DNA of 64,000 nucleotides from Alphaproteobacteria bacterium (GTDB lineage Bacteria; Pseudomonadota; Alphaproteobacteria; Caulobacterales; Hyphomonadaceae), in assembly GCA_018830285.1 (NCBI GenBank), contig JAHJSB010000015.1, positions 1-64,000 of the forward strand, read 5' to 3'. Below, in pieces: positions 53,220 to 61,133 of this stretch. The translations under genes and the position numbers were made by a program. Every line of letters starts with the position of its first letter. The first letter of the stretch is position 1. The notes under the pieces are model-generated. The model searched no databases, was not told the origin of the DNA, and was given only the letters and a program-made list of their open reading frames with translations.

Positions 53220-54418
53220 ACACGCCAGAGCATGAGGAACAGGAAACCGCGCCGCTCGCCGATCCTGACAGCGCCGTCCGACTGCGCGGCGACCCGCCTC
53301 GCGTCATGCGCCTGTCGCGCAAAGCCATCGGCATAGCCTCGGCCTGCGGCTTCGCTCTGGTCGGCGGCGCGCTGATCTATGCTTTGCAGCCCGAGGGCCG
53401 CAAAGGCGCGGAGGAACTTTACAATACTGATGGCGTGGCCGTGGCCGATGGCTTGTCCAGCGCTCCCAAGGACTATGGCCAGGTGCCCAAGCTCGGGCCG
53501 CCGCTTCCCGGCGATCTTGGCAGGCCGATCCTCGATGCGCAGCGGCGCGGTGACATGGCGGCCATGCCGCCGGTTGGCGGGCCGCAAACCGCCGCACCCA
53601 ATCCTGCCGTGAATGCCGCCGAAACGGTCCGGCAGCGCGCCGAGCAGGAACGAGAAGCGGCACGCGGCAGCCGCCTGTTCTTCGGCGGAGGGGTTCAGGG
53701 GAATGCAGGAACGGGCTTGGCCAGCCTGCCTGCAGCAGCTGAGAGTCCTGCCCCTACTCCCACAGCCGCGCCTGGGTCCGATGCGACACGGCGACAGGCA
53801 TTTCTGGAGCGCGCCAGCGATAAGCACACTGTATCGGCAGAGCGACTATCCGGACTGACCTCGCCAAACATATTGCAGGCGGGCTCAATCATCCCGGCGG
53901 CACTCATCACTGGTATCCGCTCTGATCTCCCCGGGCTGGTGACAGCGCAGGTCACCCAGAATGTCTATGATAGCCCGACCGGGCGCATCCTGCTGATCCC
54001 GCAAGGCTCGCGGCTGATCGGCGACTATGACGCCGATGTCGCGTTCGGACAGAGCCGCGTTCTGCTCGCCTGGAACCGGCTGATCCTACCCGATGGAAGG
54101 TCGATCGTGCTCGACCGCCAGCCAGCGTCAGACCCGCGCGGCTTTGCCGGATTGCAGGATGGGACCAATTACCATTGGGCCGGCGTTTTGAAAGCGGCGC
54201 TGATCTCGACCTTGCTTGGTGTCGGATCGGAAATGGGATCGGGCAATGACAGCGATCTGACCCGCGCGATCCGACGCGGGACGCAGGACAGCATCAACCG
54301 CGCGGGCGAGCAGATTGTGTCGCGCGAGCTGAACGTGCGGCCGACGCTGACCATCCGGCCCGGATTTCCGGTGCGGGTGCTGGTGACGCGCGACTTGGTG
54401 CTGGGAGATGGGCAATGA
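53216..54418 (+). CDS. trbI: TrbI, VirB10-type envelope-spanning protein (ICE-B)
   Basis: This 400-residue protein has a membrane segment (AIGIASACGFALVGGALIYAL) at ~38-58, a variable linker, and a conserved C-terminal domain from AGSIIPAALITGIRSDLPG through LIPQGSRLIGDYDADVAFGQ to RPTLTIRPGFPVRVLVTRDL. A Glu/Arg-rich stretch (ETVRQRAEQEREAARGS) in the linker may be coiled-coil. It overlaps both neighbours by 4 nt. Confidence 0.93.
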   Translation: MNTPEHEEQETAPLADPDSAVRLRGDPPRVMRLSRKAIGIASACGFALVGGALIYALQPEGRKGAEELYNTDGVAVADGLSSAPKDYGQVPKLGPPLPGDLGRPILDAQRRGDMAAMPPVGGPQTAAPNPAVNAAETVRQRAEQEREAARGSRLFFGGGVQGNAGTGLASLPAAAESPAPTPTAAPGSDATRRQAFLERASDKHTVSAERLSGLTSPNILQAGSIIPAALITGIRSDLPGLVTAQVTQNVYDSPTGRILLIPQGSRLIGDYDADVAFGQSRVLLAWNRLILPDGRSIVLDRQPASDPRGFAGLQDGTNYHWAGVLKAALISTLLGVGSEMGSGNDSDLTRAIRRGTQDSINRAGEQIVSRELNVRPTLTIRPGFPVRVLVTRDLVLGDGQ

Positions 54419-54651
54419 CACGACTGAAGCTTGAAGACCTCGCCGATGAGAAGCCGGTGCGGCTGACGGTCGAAGTGTCAGCCCGGCTCCACCGCGAACT
54501 GGTCGCCTACGCGACTGTGCTCAATGGCGGGGACGCCAAGGGCGCGCCCGCACCCGAGCGCCTGATCCCGCCGATGATCGAGCGGTTCATCGCAACCGAC
54601 CGTGAGTATGGCCGTCAACGGCGACAGGTCAGAGTGAATGCCTCGAGCTGA
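54415..54651 (+). CDS. DUF2274 family protein (ICE-B)
   Basis: This 78-residue homologue of the element A gene at 13272 has VRLTVEVSARLHRELVAYA, then PERLIPPMIERFIATDREY. The tail is basic (RQRRQVRV). It closes the trb operon and overlaps trbI by 4 nt. Function is unknown; the basic tail and RHH-like layout could suit nucleic-acid binding. Confidence 0.85.
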   Translation: MTRLKLEDLADEKPVRLTVEVSARLHRELVAYATVLNGGDAKGAPAPERLIPPMIERFIATDREYGRQRRQVRVNASS

Positions 54652-54708
54652 GACAATGTCCTAATCCTTAGAATTGGATGAAGCGGATTCGCCATCGGTG
54701 TTTAGAAG

Positions 54709-54801
54709 ATGGATCGCCATAGAGAGATGCGCCGCTGGCAGATAGAAGCGGATTATGCCGCAGCCGATGCCACCATCGCGCTGTTTCGCGCTGTAGGATG
54801 A
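54709..54801 (+). CDS. Possible 30-codon ORF after DUF2274
   Basis: The ATG at 54709 opens a short frame: MDRHREMRRWQIEADYAAAD then ATIALFRAVG and TGA. The coding pattern is good and the peptide is a clean amphipathic helix, but there is no strong ribosome site. It could be a truncated start of the next ICE gene, cut off by the nearby IS element. Confidence 0.3.
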   Translation: MDRHREMRRWQIEADYAAADATIALFRAVG

Positions 54802-54854
54802 GGTTGGGATGCGAGGGCACCTCTGCCTCCAGCTGGCTTCAGCACAGAGACCTA

Positions 54855-55698
54855 GGGTCAGGACCTATTAAAAGCTTGCAAGAGGCATGATTGGTTGATT
54901 CAATGGGGCGTCAAGGAGGCGTTGCTGATGGATCATCCCTATTTGCTGAGCGAGGCGCAGATGCGCCGGATCAAGCCTTTTTTCCCGCTATCGCACGGTA
55001 TTCCGCGGGTCGATGACCGGCTGATTGTGTCGGCGATCATCTTTGTCATCAAAAACGGCCTGCGCTGGCGTGATGCGCCGCGATCTTATGGTCCGCACAA
55101 GACGATCTACAATCGCTTTGTCCGCTGGAGCCGCCTGGGCGTGTTCAACCGTATCTTTGTCGAGCTGGCGGGACAGGCCGGAGAGCCCGACCGGATCATG
55201 ATCGATGCGACCCACCTCAAGGCCCACCGAACGGCGGCAAGCCTCTTAAAAGGGGGGCTCTTCCCAGATGTATCGGGCGCACCAAAGGCGGCTTGAACTC
55301 GAAGCTCCATGCGGTCTGTGATGGGAAGGGCCGCCCCATCGCGATGCTGCTGACCGAAGGCCAGATGAGCGACCACAAGGGCGCAGTTCTGCTGTTCGAT
55401 GCCCTGCCACGCGCCAGGGAACTGCTGGGCGACAAGGGCTATGACAGCGACTGGTTCCGCGCCGCCCTGACCGCGCGCGGGATCACCCCCTGCATCCCGC
55501 CGAAATCCAACCGCAAGGTCCAGTATCACTACGACAAAGCGGTCTACAAAAAGCGCCATCTGGTCGAGAACCTGTTCGCCAAAATCAAGGACTGGCGACG
55601 CATCCACACTCGCTATGACCGATGCGCGCACACATTCATGTCCGCAATTTGCATCGCTGCAACCGTCATATTCTGGCTCAATCAATGAGTCCTGACCC
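54855..55698 (+). mobile_element. IS5-family (IS427-like) insertion sequence, 844 bp
   Basis: The terminal inverted repeats start GGGTCAGGAC (54855) and end GTCCTGACCC (55698). TA flanks both sides, consistent with a short target duplication. The transposase is split into two overlapping frames. Size and layout fit the IS427 group. It separates the end of the ICE-B transfer genes from the peroxiredoxin gene. Confidence 0.9.
54928..55688 (+). CDS. IS5-family DDE transposase, made by programmed frameshift
   Basis: OrfA (54928-55296) carries the N-terminal DUF4096 domain (LLSEAQMRRIKPFFPLSHGI, LRWRDAPRSYGPHKTIYNR) and the first catalytic Asp (IMIDATHLKAH). OrfB (55293-55688) carries DHKGAVLLFDALP, the second Asp in LLGDKGYDSDWFR, and the Glu in VENLFAKIKDWRRI. 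The slippery run AAAAGGGGGG at ~55246-55256 lies where the frames must join. All three catalytic residues are present, so the IS may be active. Confidence 0.88.
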
Positions 55699-55712
55699 TA
55701 ACAAGTTTAAGT

Positions 55713-56573
55713 TCACGCCACCGCTAAACCCTGCTTGCGGATTACGTCGAGAAACACGTCGGGCTCCGGGCGAACGCGGTAATTGTCGGTCTGGTGCGTC
55801 CAGATCACCTTGCCTGCGGCGTCAGTGATGATCACCGTTGGCAAAACTGTGTCGCTGTCATAGCCGAGCATCTGTATGCCGAAGGGCAGGCCATGATCGT
55901 GCGCGATACCGAGCGTGCGGGCGGCCTTGTTGCCCTGGTCGGTCAGAAAGTCGAAGGGCACGGCGAACTTTCTGGCGAGCGCCTCGGTGTTAGCGTGCGG
56001 CTGCGGTGAAATCAGCGCCACGCGCACGCCCATGGCATCAAGTTCCTGATACCGGCTGACCAGTTCCTTCACCTGCGCCACGCAGAGCGGGCACCAGTTG
56101 CCGCGAAAGAAAATCAGGATCGCCGGCTTTTCGGCAAGCTGCGCCGATGTCACGGCCGCGCCTGTCGAACTTTTGAGCGAGAAGGCGGGAAGCGGCGCAC
56201 CAATCACGATCCGGGCGCTTGGCTGCCTGCCACCATAGCTCGAATACCAGTATGCGTAGGCAAGAAACCCCAGCCAGCCGGCGAGAGCCAACGCGAACGC
56301 TGGAACCGAACCACCCGCGAAAGCGGTATAGCCGCTCAGGCCAACGCCAGCTGCTCCCATCAAATTTATCAACGGAAGGCGGTTGCTTGTCCGCGCGATG
56401 GCACGGAATATCATAAGGTAGGACAGCAGCATCATGAACGGCGCGGTGGTCAGCAGAACGCCGAGCCAACCCAATTGGTCCTCGCCCTGAGTGAGCATCC
56501 AGCCTGCGTAGCCTACGACCGCCATGGCCGCCGTCATGTAGGTGCTGACAAAAACTGATTTAGCGAGGTTCAT
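55713..56573 (-). CDS. Membrane-anchored peroxiredoxin-like protein
   Basis: This 286-residue protein has four membrane segments in its first ~135 residues (VSTYMTAAMAVVGYAGWM, LLTTAPFMMLLSYLMIF, LINLMGAAGVGLSGYTAFAG, FALALAGWLGFLAYAYWY). An AhpC/TSA redoxin domain then follows from APLPAFSLKSSTG, with the redox site FFRGNWCPLCVAQVKEL. A CxxC-type site and TDQGNKAARTLG fit a thiol peroxidase or thiol-disulfide protein facing the periplasm or cytoplasmic rim. The ATG at 56573 is chosen over 56597. It begins just beyond the IS. Confidence 0.82.
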   Translation of the reverse strand: MNLAKSVFVSTYMTAAMAVVGYAGWMLTQGEDQLGWLGVLLTTAPFMMLLSYLMIFRAIARTSNRLPLINLMGAAGVGLSGYTAFAGGSVPAFALALAGWLGFLAYAYWYSSYGGRQPSARIVIGAPLPAFSLKSSTGAAVTSAQLAEKPAILIFFRGNWCPLCVAQVKELVSRYQELDAMGVRVALISPQPHANTEALARKFAVPFDFLTDQGNKAARTLGIAHDHGLPFGIQMLGYDSDTVLPTVIITDAAGKVIWTHQTDNYRVRPEPDVFLDVIRKQGLAVA

Positions 56574-56675
56574 TGATCGGTTCTTCCGGGAAGACATGGT
56601 TGGACTTGTATTGGCACCGCTTGGTGTGAAAGTGCTACGCGCGATTAGCTCGATAGGATGTTGGACCGTTCGGTT

Positions 56676-56978
56676 TCACAGGCTGCGGGCCAGAACAATG
56701 TCCATACCGACGAAGCCGACGTCACGGTCTTCCACAAGAGCCGCATAGGCATCGCTGCCGAATATACCATCGATAGCGGCGGCGTCGGGAAAGGACACAA
56801 TCAGGCAAGCATCGAACGCCGCAATGCCGACAACAGGCTTTTCGACTTTGACACGGCGCAGGATTTCGCCTCCACCCGCAACCAGCATGGGCACGGCTGC
56901 CTGCATGTAACGCTGTGCCGCCGGCATATTGTCGGGATCGAACGTCGCCGTTACGATCAGGGTCACGGGTTCGGACAC
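56676..56978 (-). CDS. DUF1330-like protein, first of two paralogous units
   Basis: This ~100-residue small ferredoxin-fold protein includes LIVTATFDPDNMPAAQRYMQ, RVKVEKPVVGIAAFDACLIV and IFGSDAYAALVEDRDVGFV, the DUF1330/ABM-like pattern of small stress or monooxygenase-fold proteins. The GTG at 56978 follows AAGGAG and is taken as the start; the upstream frame is not needed. It is divergent from a decayed LysR gene, mirroring the intact pair at 57254/57786. Confidence 0.65.
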   Translation of the reverse strand: MSEPVTLIVTATFDPDNMPAAQRYMQAAVPMLVAGGGEILRRVKVEKPVVGIAAFDACLIVSFPDAAAIDGIFGSDAYAALVEDRDVGFVGMDIVLARSL

Positions 56979-57060
56979 TTGAATCTCCTTCGTCGCATGG
57001 CAGCCTGAAAGAAGCTGCGCCAACTGCTGTTGCTCTGTACGGCAGGCCAACTGCGATACC

Positions 57061-57082
57061 CAAACCCCAAATTTGGGGTTTG
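57061..57082. promoter_or_regulatory. Perfect 22-bp palindrome between the DUF1330 gene and LysR remnant
   Basis: CAAACCCCAAA and TTTGGGGTTTG form a perfect inverted repeat in the divergent region. It is a candidate binding site of a LysR-type or other dimeric regulator. No equal sequence is seen in front of the intact LysR gene at 57786. Confidence 0.45.
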
Positions 57083-57090
57083 AATACGCA

Positions 57091-57238
57091 AGAATGAGAC
57101 AAGCTTGGACGGGGACGATATCGCAGTTCCTTGCGCTGCTGAGGTGCGGGAACCTTCGCAATGCAACGGTGTGCATAGACGTAAGTTATTCACCGCAACC
57201 CTCAGCATCGATTCGCTCGAAACCCGATTGCGGTCGCG
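57091..57238 (+). pseudogene. LysR-family regulator remnant
   Basis: The DNA matches the first ~45 codons of the intact LysR gene at 57786: shared blocks include ATGAGACA, GGACGATATC versus GGACGACGTC, GCGCT..TGAGG, GCGGGAA and CGATTCGCTCGAAA versus CGACGCGCTCGAAA. Small deletions destroy the frame, and no later LysR domain is present. It is the decayed regulator of the DUF1330-like gene at 56676. Confidence 0.6.
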
Positions 57239-57253
57239 TCGCCGCTACACCAT

Positions 57254-57676
57254 TCACTCCGCTCCATTGAGCATGAACATGTGTGAGCGCGACATGTCGA
57301 ATGTCGCATTACGCATCGGGATATATTGCTGATAGGCCGGGTCTGCGAAAATATTGGTGAAGGTGTTCTGCGGATCGCTAACCGTCCACACGTTCATCAC
57401 CTGCGGGTCGATGCTGCCCGCCATCTTCTGGGTGACGACGAAGGCATTGGTCCGGCGCAGCCCGTGCTTCGCCACGACCGGCACGGTCTTGTCGAAATAG
57501 GCCTTGGCATCTGCGGCTGTCTTGCCCTCATTCAGATAGAGAATGTCGACAAAATAGGCCTGCGACGCCGCTGGTTGGCTTTTTTCGGCTGCGACAGAGG
57601 TGGTTCCGACAGCAAGTGATCCAAGCGAGAGGATCGAGGCAAACAGCGCGCCTGCAATGAGTTTCCTGCGGTTCAT
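57254..57676 (-). CDS. Secreted DUF1330-like protein
   Basis: This 140-residue protein has a signal peptide (LIAGALFASILSLGSLAVG, cleavage near SVAAE). The domain runs from AYFVDILYLNEGKTAADAKA to PAYQQYIPMRNATFDMSRSH, a dimeric ferredoxin-like fold related to the gene at 56676. AAAGGA precedes the ATG at 57676. It is divergent from the LysR gene at 57786 and probably controlled by it. Substrate is unknown. Confidence 0.7.
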   Translation of the reverse strand: MNRRKLIAGALFASILSLGSLAVGTTSVAAEKSQPAASQAYFVDILYLNEGKTAADAKAYFDKTVPVVAKHGLRRTNAFVVTQKMAGSIDPQVMNVWTVSDPQNTFTNIFADPAYQQYIPMRNATFDMSRSHMFMLNGAE

Positions 57677-57785
57677 GGGTTCAGTCCTTTTCGGTTGTGC
57701 GGTTGATGTTTCGGCGTAATGAGTGTTGCGATAATGGATGGCAAACTTCATTTTTGTGGCGATTGTCTGCAAAAATGAGACACGA

Positions 57786-58673
57786 ATGAGCGAGCCAGGA
57801 ATGGATTGGGACGACGTCAAACTCTTTCTGGCGCTTTTGAGGGGCGGGAATGTGCGCAATGCGGCGGCGCGGCTTGGCGTCAGCCATTCGACCGTGGCGC
57901 GGCGGATCGACGCGCTCGAAAACCAACTGCAGGCGCGCCTGTTCGAGCGGCTGCCGGGCGGCTACGTTCTGACGCCCATTGGCGAAGACATGCTCAAGAC
58001 GGCCGAGCGGGTGGAGGACGAGATTGGCGGGCTCGAACGGCGGATTGCCGGGCAGGACAGCCGCCTCGAAGGGCCGATCCGCGTTTCGATGATCGATGCC
58101 TTCGCAACCCACCTGCTGATGCCCGACCTGGCCAGATTTGCAGCGCTTTACCCCGACATCGAACTGCAGATCCCGGTCAGCTATGAAACCGTCGATCTTG
58201 ATCGGCGAGAGGCCGACGTCGCCATCCGCTTTGCTAAAAGTCCGCCCGATCACCTGGTCGGTAGGCGGGTGTCAGGCTGTGCCATGGCGCCCTATGCAAC
58301 GCCGGACTATTTTGCGACGCATACGCTTGACGATCCGGACTCGGCATTGTGGATCGGTTACGGGGCGCACGGGAAATTTCCCGATTGGGTGCGGCAAAGC
58401 CCCTTCCCTGACATTCCAGCGCGGGGCGAATTTGTCAGCCTGTTGACCCAGCTCGCTGCCTGCGAGGCAGGAATGGGGTTGGCCATGTTGCCGTGTTTCA
58501 TGGGAGATAGGGAACCGCAACTCGTTCGACTGGACGAAGGCAAGTTATCTCCCCGGCTCGATGTCTGGGTGCTGACCCACCGCGATGTACGCAGCAGTGC
58601 GCGCATTCGGACCTTTACGGCATTCCTGTGTGATGCGATCGCCTCAAAGCGAGATCTGTTGGAGGGAAGATGA
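57786..58673 (+). CDS. LysR-family transcriptional regulator
   Basis: This 295-residue regulator has an N-terminal winged HTH (WDDVKLFLALLRGGNVRNAA, ARLGVSHSTVARRIDALENQ), then a substrate-binding domain (GPIRVSMIDAFATHLLMPDL, READVAIRFAKSPPDHLVGR). It belongs to the large GcvA/DsdC-like LysR group with short linker helices. It is divergently transcribed from the DUF1330-like gene, whose promoter in the 57677-57785 gap it likely controls. The start at 57786 is chosen because it begins the HTH directly. Confidence 0.88.
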   Translation: MSEPGMDWDDVKLFLALLRGGNVRNAAARLGVSHSTVARRIDALENQLQARLFERLPGGYVLTPIGEDMLKTAERVEDEIGGLERRIAGQDSRLEGPIRVSMIDAFATHLLMPDLARFAALYPDIELQIPVSYETVDLDRREADVAIRFAKSPPDHLVGRRVSGCAMAPYATPDYFATHTLDDPDSALWIGYGAHGKFPDWVRQSPFPDIPARGEFVSLLTQLAACEAGMGLAMLPCFMGDREPQLVRLDEGKLSPRLDVWVLTHRDVRSSARIRTFTAFLCDAIASKRDLLEGR

Positions 58674-59026
58674 CGGTTGAGCTTCAGTCAATTATTATGT
58701 CCCTGCCCTATTACATGAGCGAAGCCGGTTGCGGCCAACGCTGACGTCCGCGCGAGCAGCGTGGCACGTGGTCAGGGTAAAGAATTAGCCGCGCGACGCT
58801 TATGAGAACCAGGGGATCGTCGACCAGTGAAGGGGAAGAGCAACTGCGACCGCGCCGAGGATGCGCCCGATCGGTTGTTCATCGACAGCACCTAGCCGAT
58901 GATAATGCCTATGCTGGAACGAACGATCACTATCAGGGACAGTGCATCGCACGTCAAATGGCTGACTTCGAGGCGCAAACTCATCATATCTGTATTCCCA
59001 GTGATCGAACATTTACCGGCTGCGGA
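58674..59026. other. Intergenic region between LysR and the MNT-HEPN gene
   Basis: The open frame at 58802-59383 on the plus strand is mostly the antisense of the minus-strand gene and has no family features. No repeat, RNA gene or clear terminator is seen. Confidence 0.4.
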
Positions 59027-59956
59027 CTATCCGACTGTCCCGACCTTTGCCTCGAGCTCGGCAATCCGCTCCGAGCAGATCTCATGCACGATTTGCCCCA
59101 GTTCCTCGACCCGTTCGCCGAGCCAGGTGAGCTCTTCCTCGCTGATCCGGTAATGCTTCGAGTAGCGTGCCTTGACATAGGCTTCCTTCAATTTCTCGAA
59201 CATCGCCCGCTGCTTGCGGTTGTCCAACGGCCAGACATAGGTGAGACGCCGGTCAAGCCGTTCGGCCTGAGTGCGCAGGAAGCCGAGATTGTGAACGTGA
59301 GGAGTGTAGAAGGTCACTACCAGAAGGGCGCAGTGGTACAACCTTTCGGCAGTCTGGTGGAGGTCAAACGCGGCATCTTTTAGGTTGCCTTCGCTTATGT
59401 GAAACTTTGCGCCGTTGAACCGTTTATTCGCGCTGGGATACCACTCCTCAAAATATTCCCTGGCCATGGCGAGCGCCTGTTTGGGCGTCTTGGGCTTGGG
59501 CTGGTGGAACGGGGTGTCGTCGCTCTGATAGAGCGCGATCCCGTCCTTGGCGACATCGATGAAGAAGTAGCGGCCGTGGGCAAGACCGTCGTTCACCTCC
59601 TGCAGCGTGTGGACGATGAAATTGACCGGGGTCCGGATCGCCCCGGCAATGCCGTATTCTCGGCTGAGGCGATCGTCGAGTTTGGCCCAGTATTTGACGC
59701 GGTCGGTGAGCCGCTTGTCGTTGACCACGATCAGCAGGTCATAATCGGATTTGTAACCCTTGGCGGTGTGCGGCTCGTCGACCCAGCCGCCGCGCGCATA
59801 GCTGCCGTAGAGCACTACCTTGAGAATGCGCCCGGCTTTCTTCCATTCGTGCCTCGCCAACGCAAACGCGTCTTCGAATTCCTCGAAGATCAACTGCAAC
59901 ACGCGTTCCAGCTCGCGCTGTTTGTTGGCGGGAAGGTGGTCAATCTCGGTGCGCAT
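59027..59956 (-). CDS. Nucleotidyltransferase-HEPN fusion protein
   Basis: This 309-residue protein starts with a nucleotidyltransferase domain: VLYGSYARGGWVDEP (GSxxRG) and SDYDLLIVVND (DxD), which supply the NTP and metal sites. From ~residue 170 a HEPN domain follows (AREYFEEWYPSANKRFNGAK, NLKDAAFDLHQTAERLYHCA). MNT and HEPN proteins normally form two-gene toxin-antitoxin modules in which MNT modifies the HEPN RNase; here they are fused. The C-terminal helices (LTWLGERVEELGQIVHEIC) continue the HEPN bundle. No partner gene is adjacent. Confidence 0.8.
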   Translation of the reverse strand: MRTEIDHLPANKQRELERVLQLIFEEFEDAFALARHEWKKAGRILKVVLYGSYARGGWVDEPHTAKGYKSDYDLLIVVNDKRLTDRVKYWAKLDDRLSREYGIAGAIRTPVNFIVHTLQEVNDGLAHGRYFFIDVAKDGIALYQSDDTPFHQPKPKTPKQALAMAREYFEEWYPSANKRFNGAKFHISEGNLKDAAFDLHQTAERLYHCALLVVTFYTPHVHNLGFLRTQAERLDRRLTYVWPLDNRKQRAMFEKLKEAYVKARYSKHYRISEEELTWLGERVEELGQIVHEICSERIAELEAKVGTVG

Positions 59957-60321
59957 GTTCAGTGTCTAGCAGAACGAAACGGGAAATGGCGATAGCAATT
60001 GCGGGGTTTGGTCCAGGCAGGAAAGTTCGGGCAGAATAGGGCAATGTGGATGTTTTTCCAGAATATATTTCCGAGTCGCAGGCGACAGGACGCATTTTCT
60101 GGGGTAGCTTCCTGCCTGTGACCGGGTGCTGGCATATATGTCCAGGCGAATTGCTAAAGCTGCCAGTGCACAGACCAACCTGAGCTTTCAACACCCGGTC
60201 ACTTCGTATCGTGAGGTGGTCAGTATTTATAACAGTATTATAAAATGGCCCATTGTTGCTTGCTTCGTCAGGTTTCGTTCGCGGCTGTTCGAGTCGCGAC
60301 TGCAAATGAAGGAGCACTATC
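59957..60321. other. Promoter region of the lasso operon, with an inverted repeat
   Basis: No gene is seen. An inverted repeat GTGACCGGGTG (60117-60127) and CACCCGGTCAC (60192-60202) is centred ~160 bp upstream of the precursor gene. An AT-rich stretch with TATTATAAAA lies at ~60233-60242, a plausible -10 region. AAGGAG is 7-8 bp before the precursor ATG. Confidence 0.5.
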
Positions 60322-60459
60322 ATGAAGACAATCGAACTATGCCGGGACGATGTGATCGATCTCGGCCAGGCCTCGCTTGAAACCAAGGGTCAGGCGATCT
60401 TCGACATCGACGTGAGCGGAGGCCAGCTGCGCTATGTCGCTGGCAGCGCCGCTGACTGA
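60322..60459 (+). CDS. Lasso peptide precursor
   Basis: This 45-residue gene follows an AAGGAG site. The leader (1-22) reads MKTIELCRDDVIDLG then QASLETK; Thr at -2 (ETK before Gly) is the conserved lasso-leader residue. The predicted core is residues 23-45: Gly1, then QAIFDID with Asp8 as ring-closing acid, giving an 8-residue Gly1-Asp8 macrolactam, and a 15-residue tail VSGGQLRYVAGSAAD. A B-type protease/recognition protein and a lasso cyclase follow. The assignment rests on leader pattern, core start, acid position and neighbours, which all agree. Bioactivity is unknown. Confidence 0.85.
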   Translation: MKTIELCRDDVIDLGQASLETKGQAIFDIDVSGGQLRYVAGSAAD

Positions 60460-60468
60460 GCGGGATCA

Positions 60469-60496
60469 GGGGTGCGCGCCTCTTGGCGCGCACCCC
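60469..60496 (+). terminator. Attenuator-like hairpin between precursor and processing genes
   Basis: GGGGTGCGCGCC and GGCGCGCACCCC form a perfect 12-bp stem with loop TCTT, followed by GTTTCGTTTT. It starts 10 bp after the precursor stop. Partial termination here would give more precursor than enzyme transcript, a known design in lasso operons. Confidence 0.75.
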
Positions 60497-60515
60497 GTTT
60501 CGTTTTGGCGCCTTC

Positions 60516-61133
60516 ATGCCCGGCCACGAGCGCAGCGATCTTGCCTGGTGCGCGATAGACGGCCAGCTGATCTTTCTCGATCTCGTCAGCGACCGTTATT
60601 TCCGTCTGCCCGACGCGCAGAACCGCTCAGCGATCAAGGATTATGACCCGCGCGGACAGGGCCTACAGGGCCAGCCCGCCGCTCTACCGCTCCCTCTCGA
60701 TTGGCAGGAACCGGTGCGCTCTTCTCCCGCGATTGCGGAGGGGCCCTTTCATCTGGCAGAGGTCGCCCGCGCGCTCTGGACGCAGCGCCGCGCCGAACGC
60801 TGGCTCGCGCATCGCCCGTTCTCCTCGGTCCTGTTCGATTTGCGGCGCACACTTGAGAGGCGCTGCGCCAATGGCTTTGCCGACGCTGACGCTGCGGCGC
60901 GAACGATCCGTGCCTTCGAACATGCCCGGTTGCTGCGCTCGACCGCCGATCGCTGTCTGCCCCGCTCGATCGCGCTTACGCTCTGCCTCGCCGCGCGCGG
61001 CATGCGCGCGCATGTCGTGATCGGGGTCAAGCTCGCCCCGTTCGGCGCGCACGCCTGGGCGCAGACCGGTGACCACGTCCTTGGCGACAGCGCCGAGGAA
61101 GTGCTCCGCTACTCTCCCATCCTCATCGTATGA
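60516..61133 (+). CDS. Lasso peptide biosynthesis B protein (leader recognition plus protease)
   Basis: This 205-residue protein has an N-terminal PqqD-like recognition part (LAWCAIDGQLIFLDLVSDRY, FRLPDAQNR). It ends in a transglutaminase-like cysteine protease with Cys in DRCLPRSIALTLCLAARG, His in FGAHAWAQTGDHVLGDS and the Asp of that block. It would bind the leader and cut after residue 22 of the precursor. The ATG at 60516 is chosen because the TTG at 60483 lies inside the hairpin. It overlaps the cyclase gene by 4 nt. Confidence 0.88.
   Translation: MPGHERSDLAWCAIDGQLIFLDLVSDRYFRLPDAQNRSAIKDYDPRGQGLQGQPAALPLPLDWQEPVRSSPAIAEGPFHLAEVARALWTQRRAERWLAHRPFSSVLFDLRRTLERRCANGFADADAAARTIRAFEHARLLRSTADRCLPRSIALTLCLAARGMRAHVVIGVKLAPFGAHAWAQTGDHVLGDSAEEVLRYSPILIV

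Larger units (their letters stand above)
17314..54854. mobile_element. ICE-B: Tn4371-like integrative conjugative element (right end not seen)
   Basis: The element contains an integrase next to a tRNA-Gly att fragment, then DUF736, an AlpA-like regulator, repA with iterons, DUF2840, traF, a transglycosylase, a relaxase, traG, CopG, trbBCDEJKLFGI and DUF2274: a complete Tn4371-like backbone. Two cargo blocks split the transfer genes. No second tRNA-Gly sequence is seen before 64000, so the true right end probably lies outside the window; the end given here is only where the backbone stops at an IS element. Confidence 0.75.

Noticed and set aside
58802-59383. 193-codon plus-strand frame
   Set aside because: Mostly antisense to the MNT-HEPN gene, whose domain motifs are clear.
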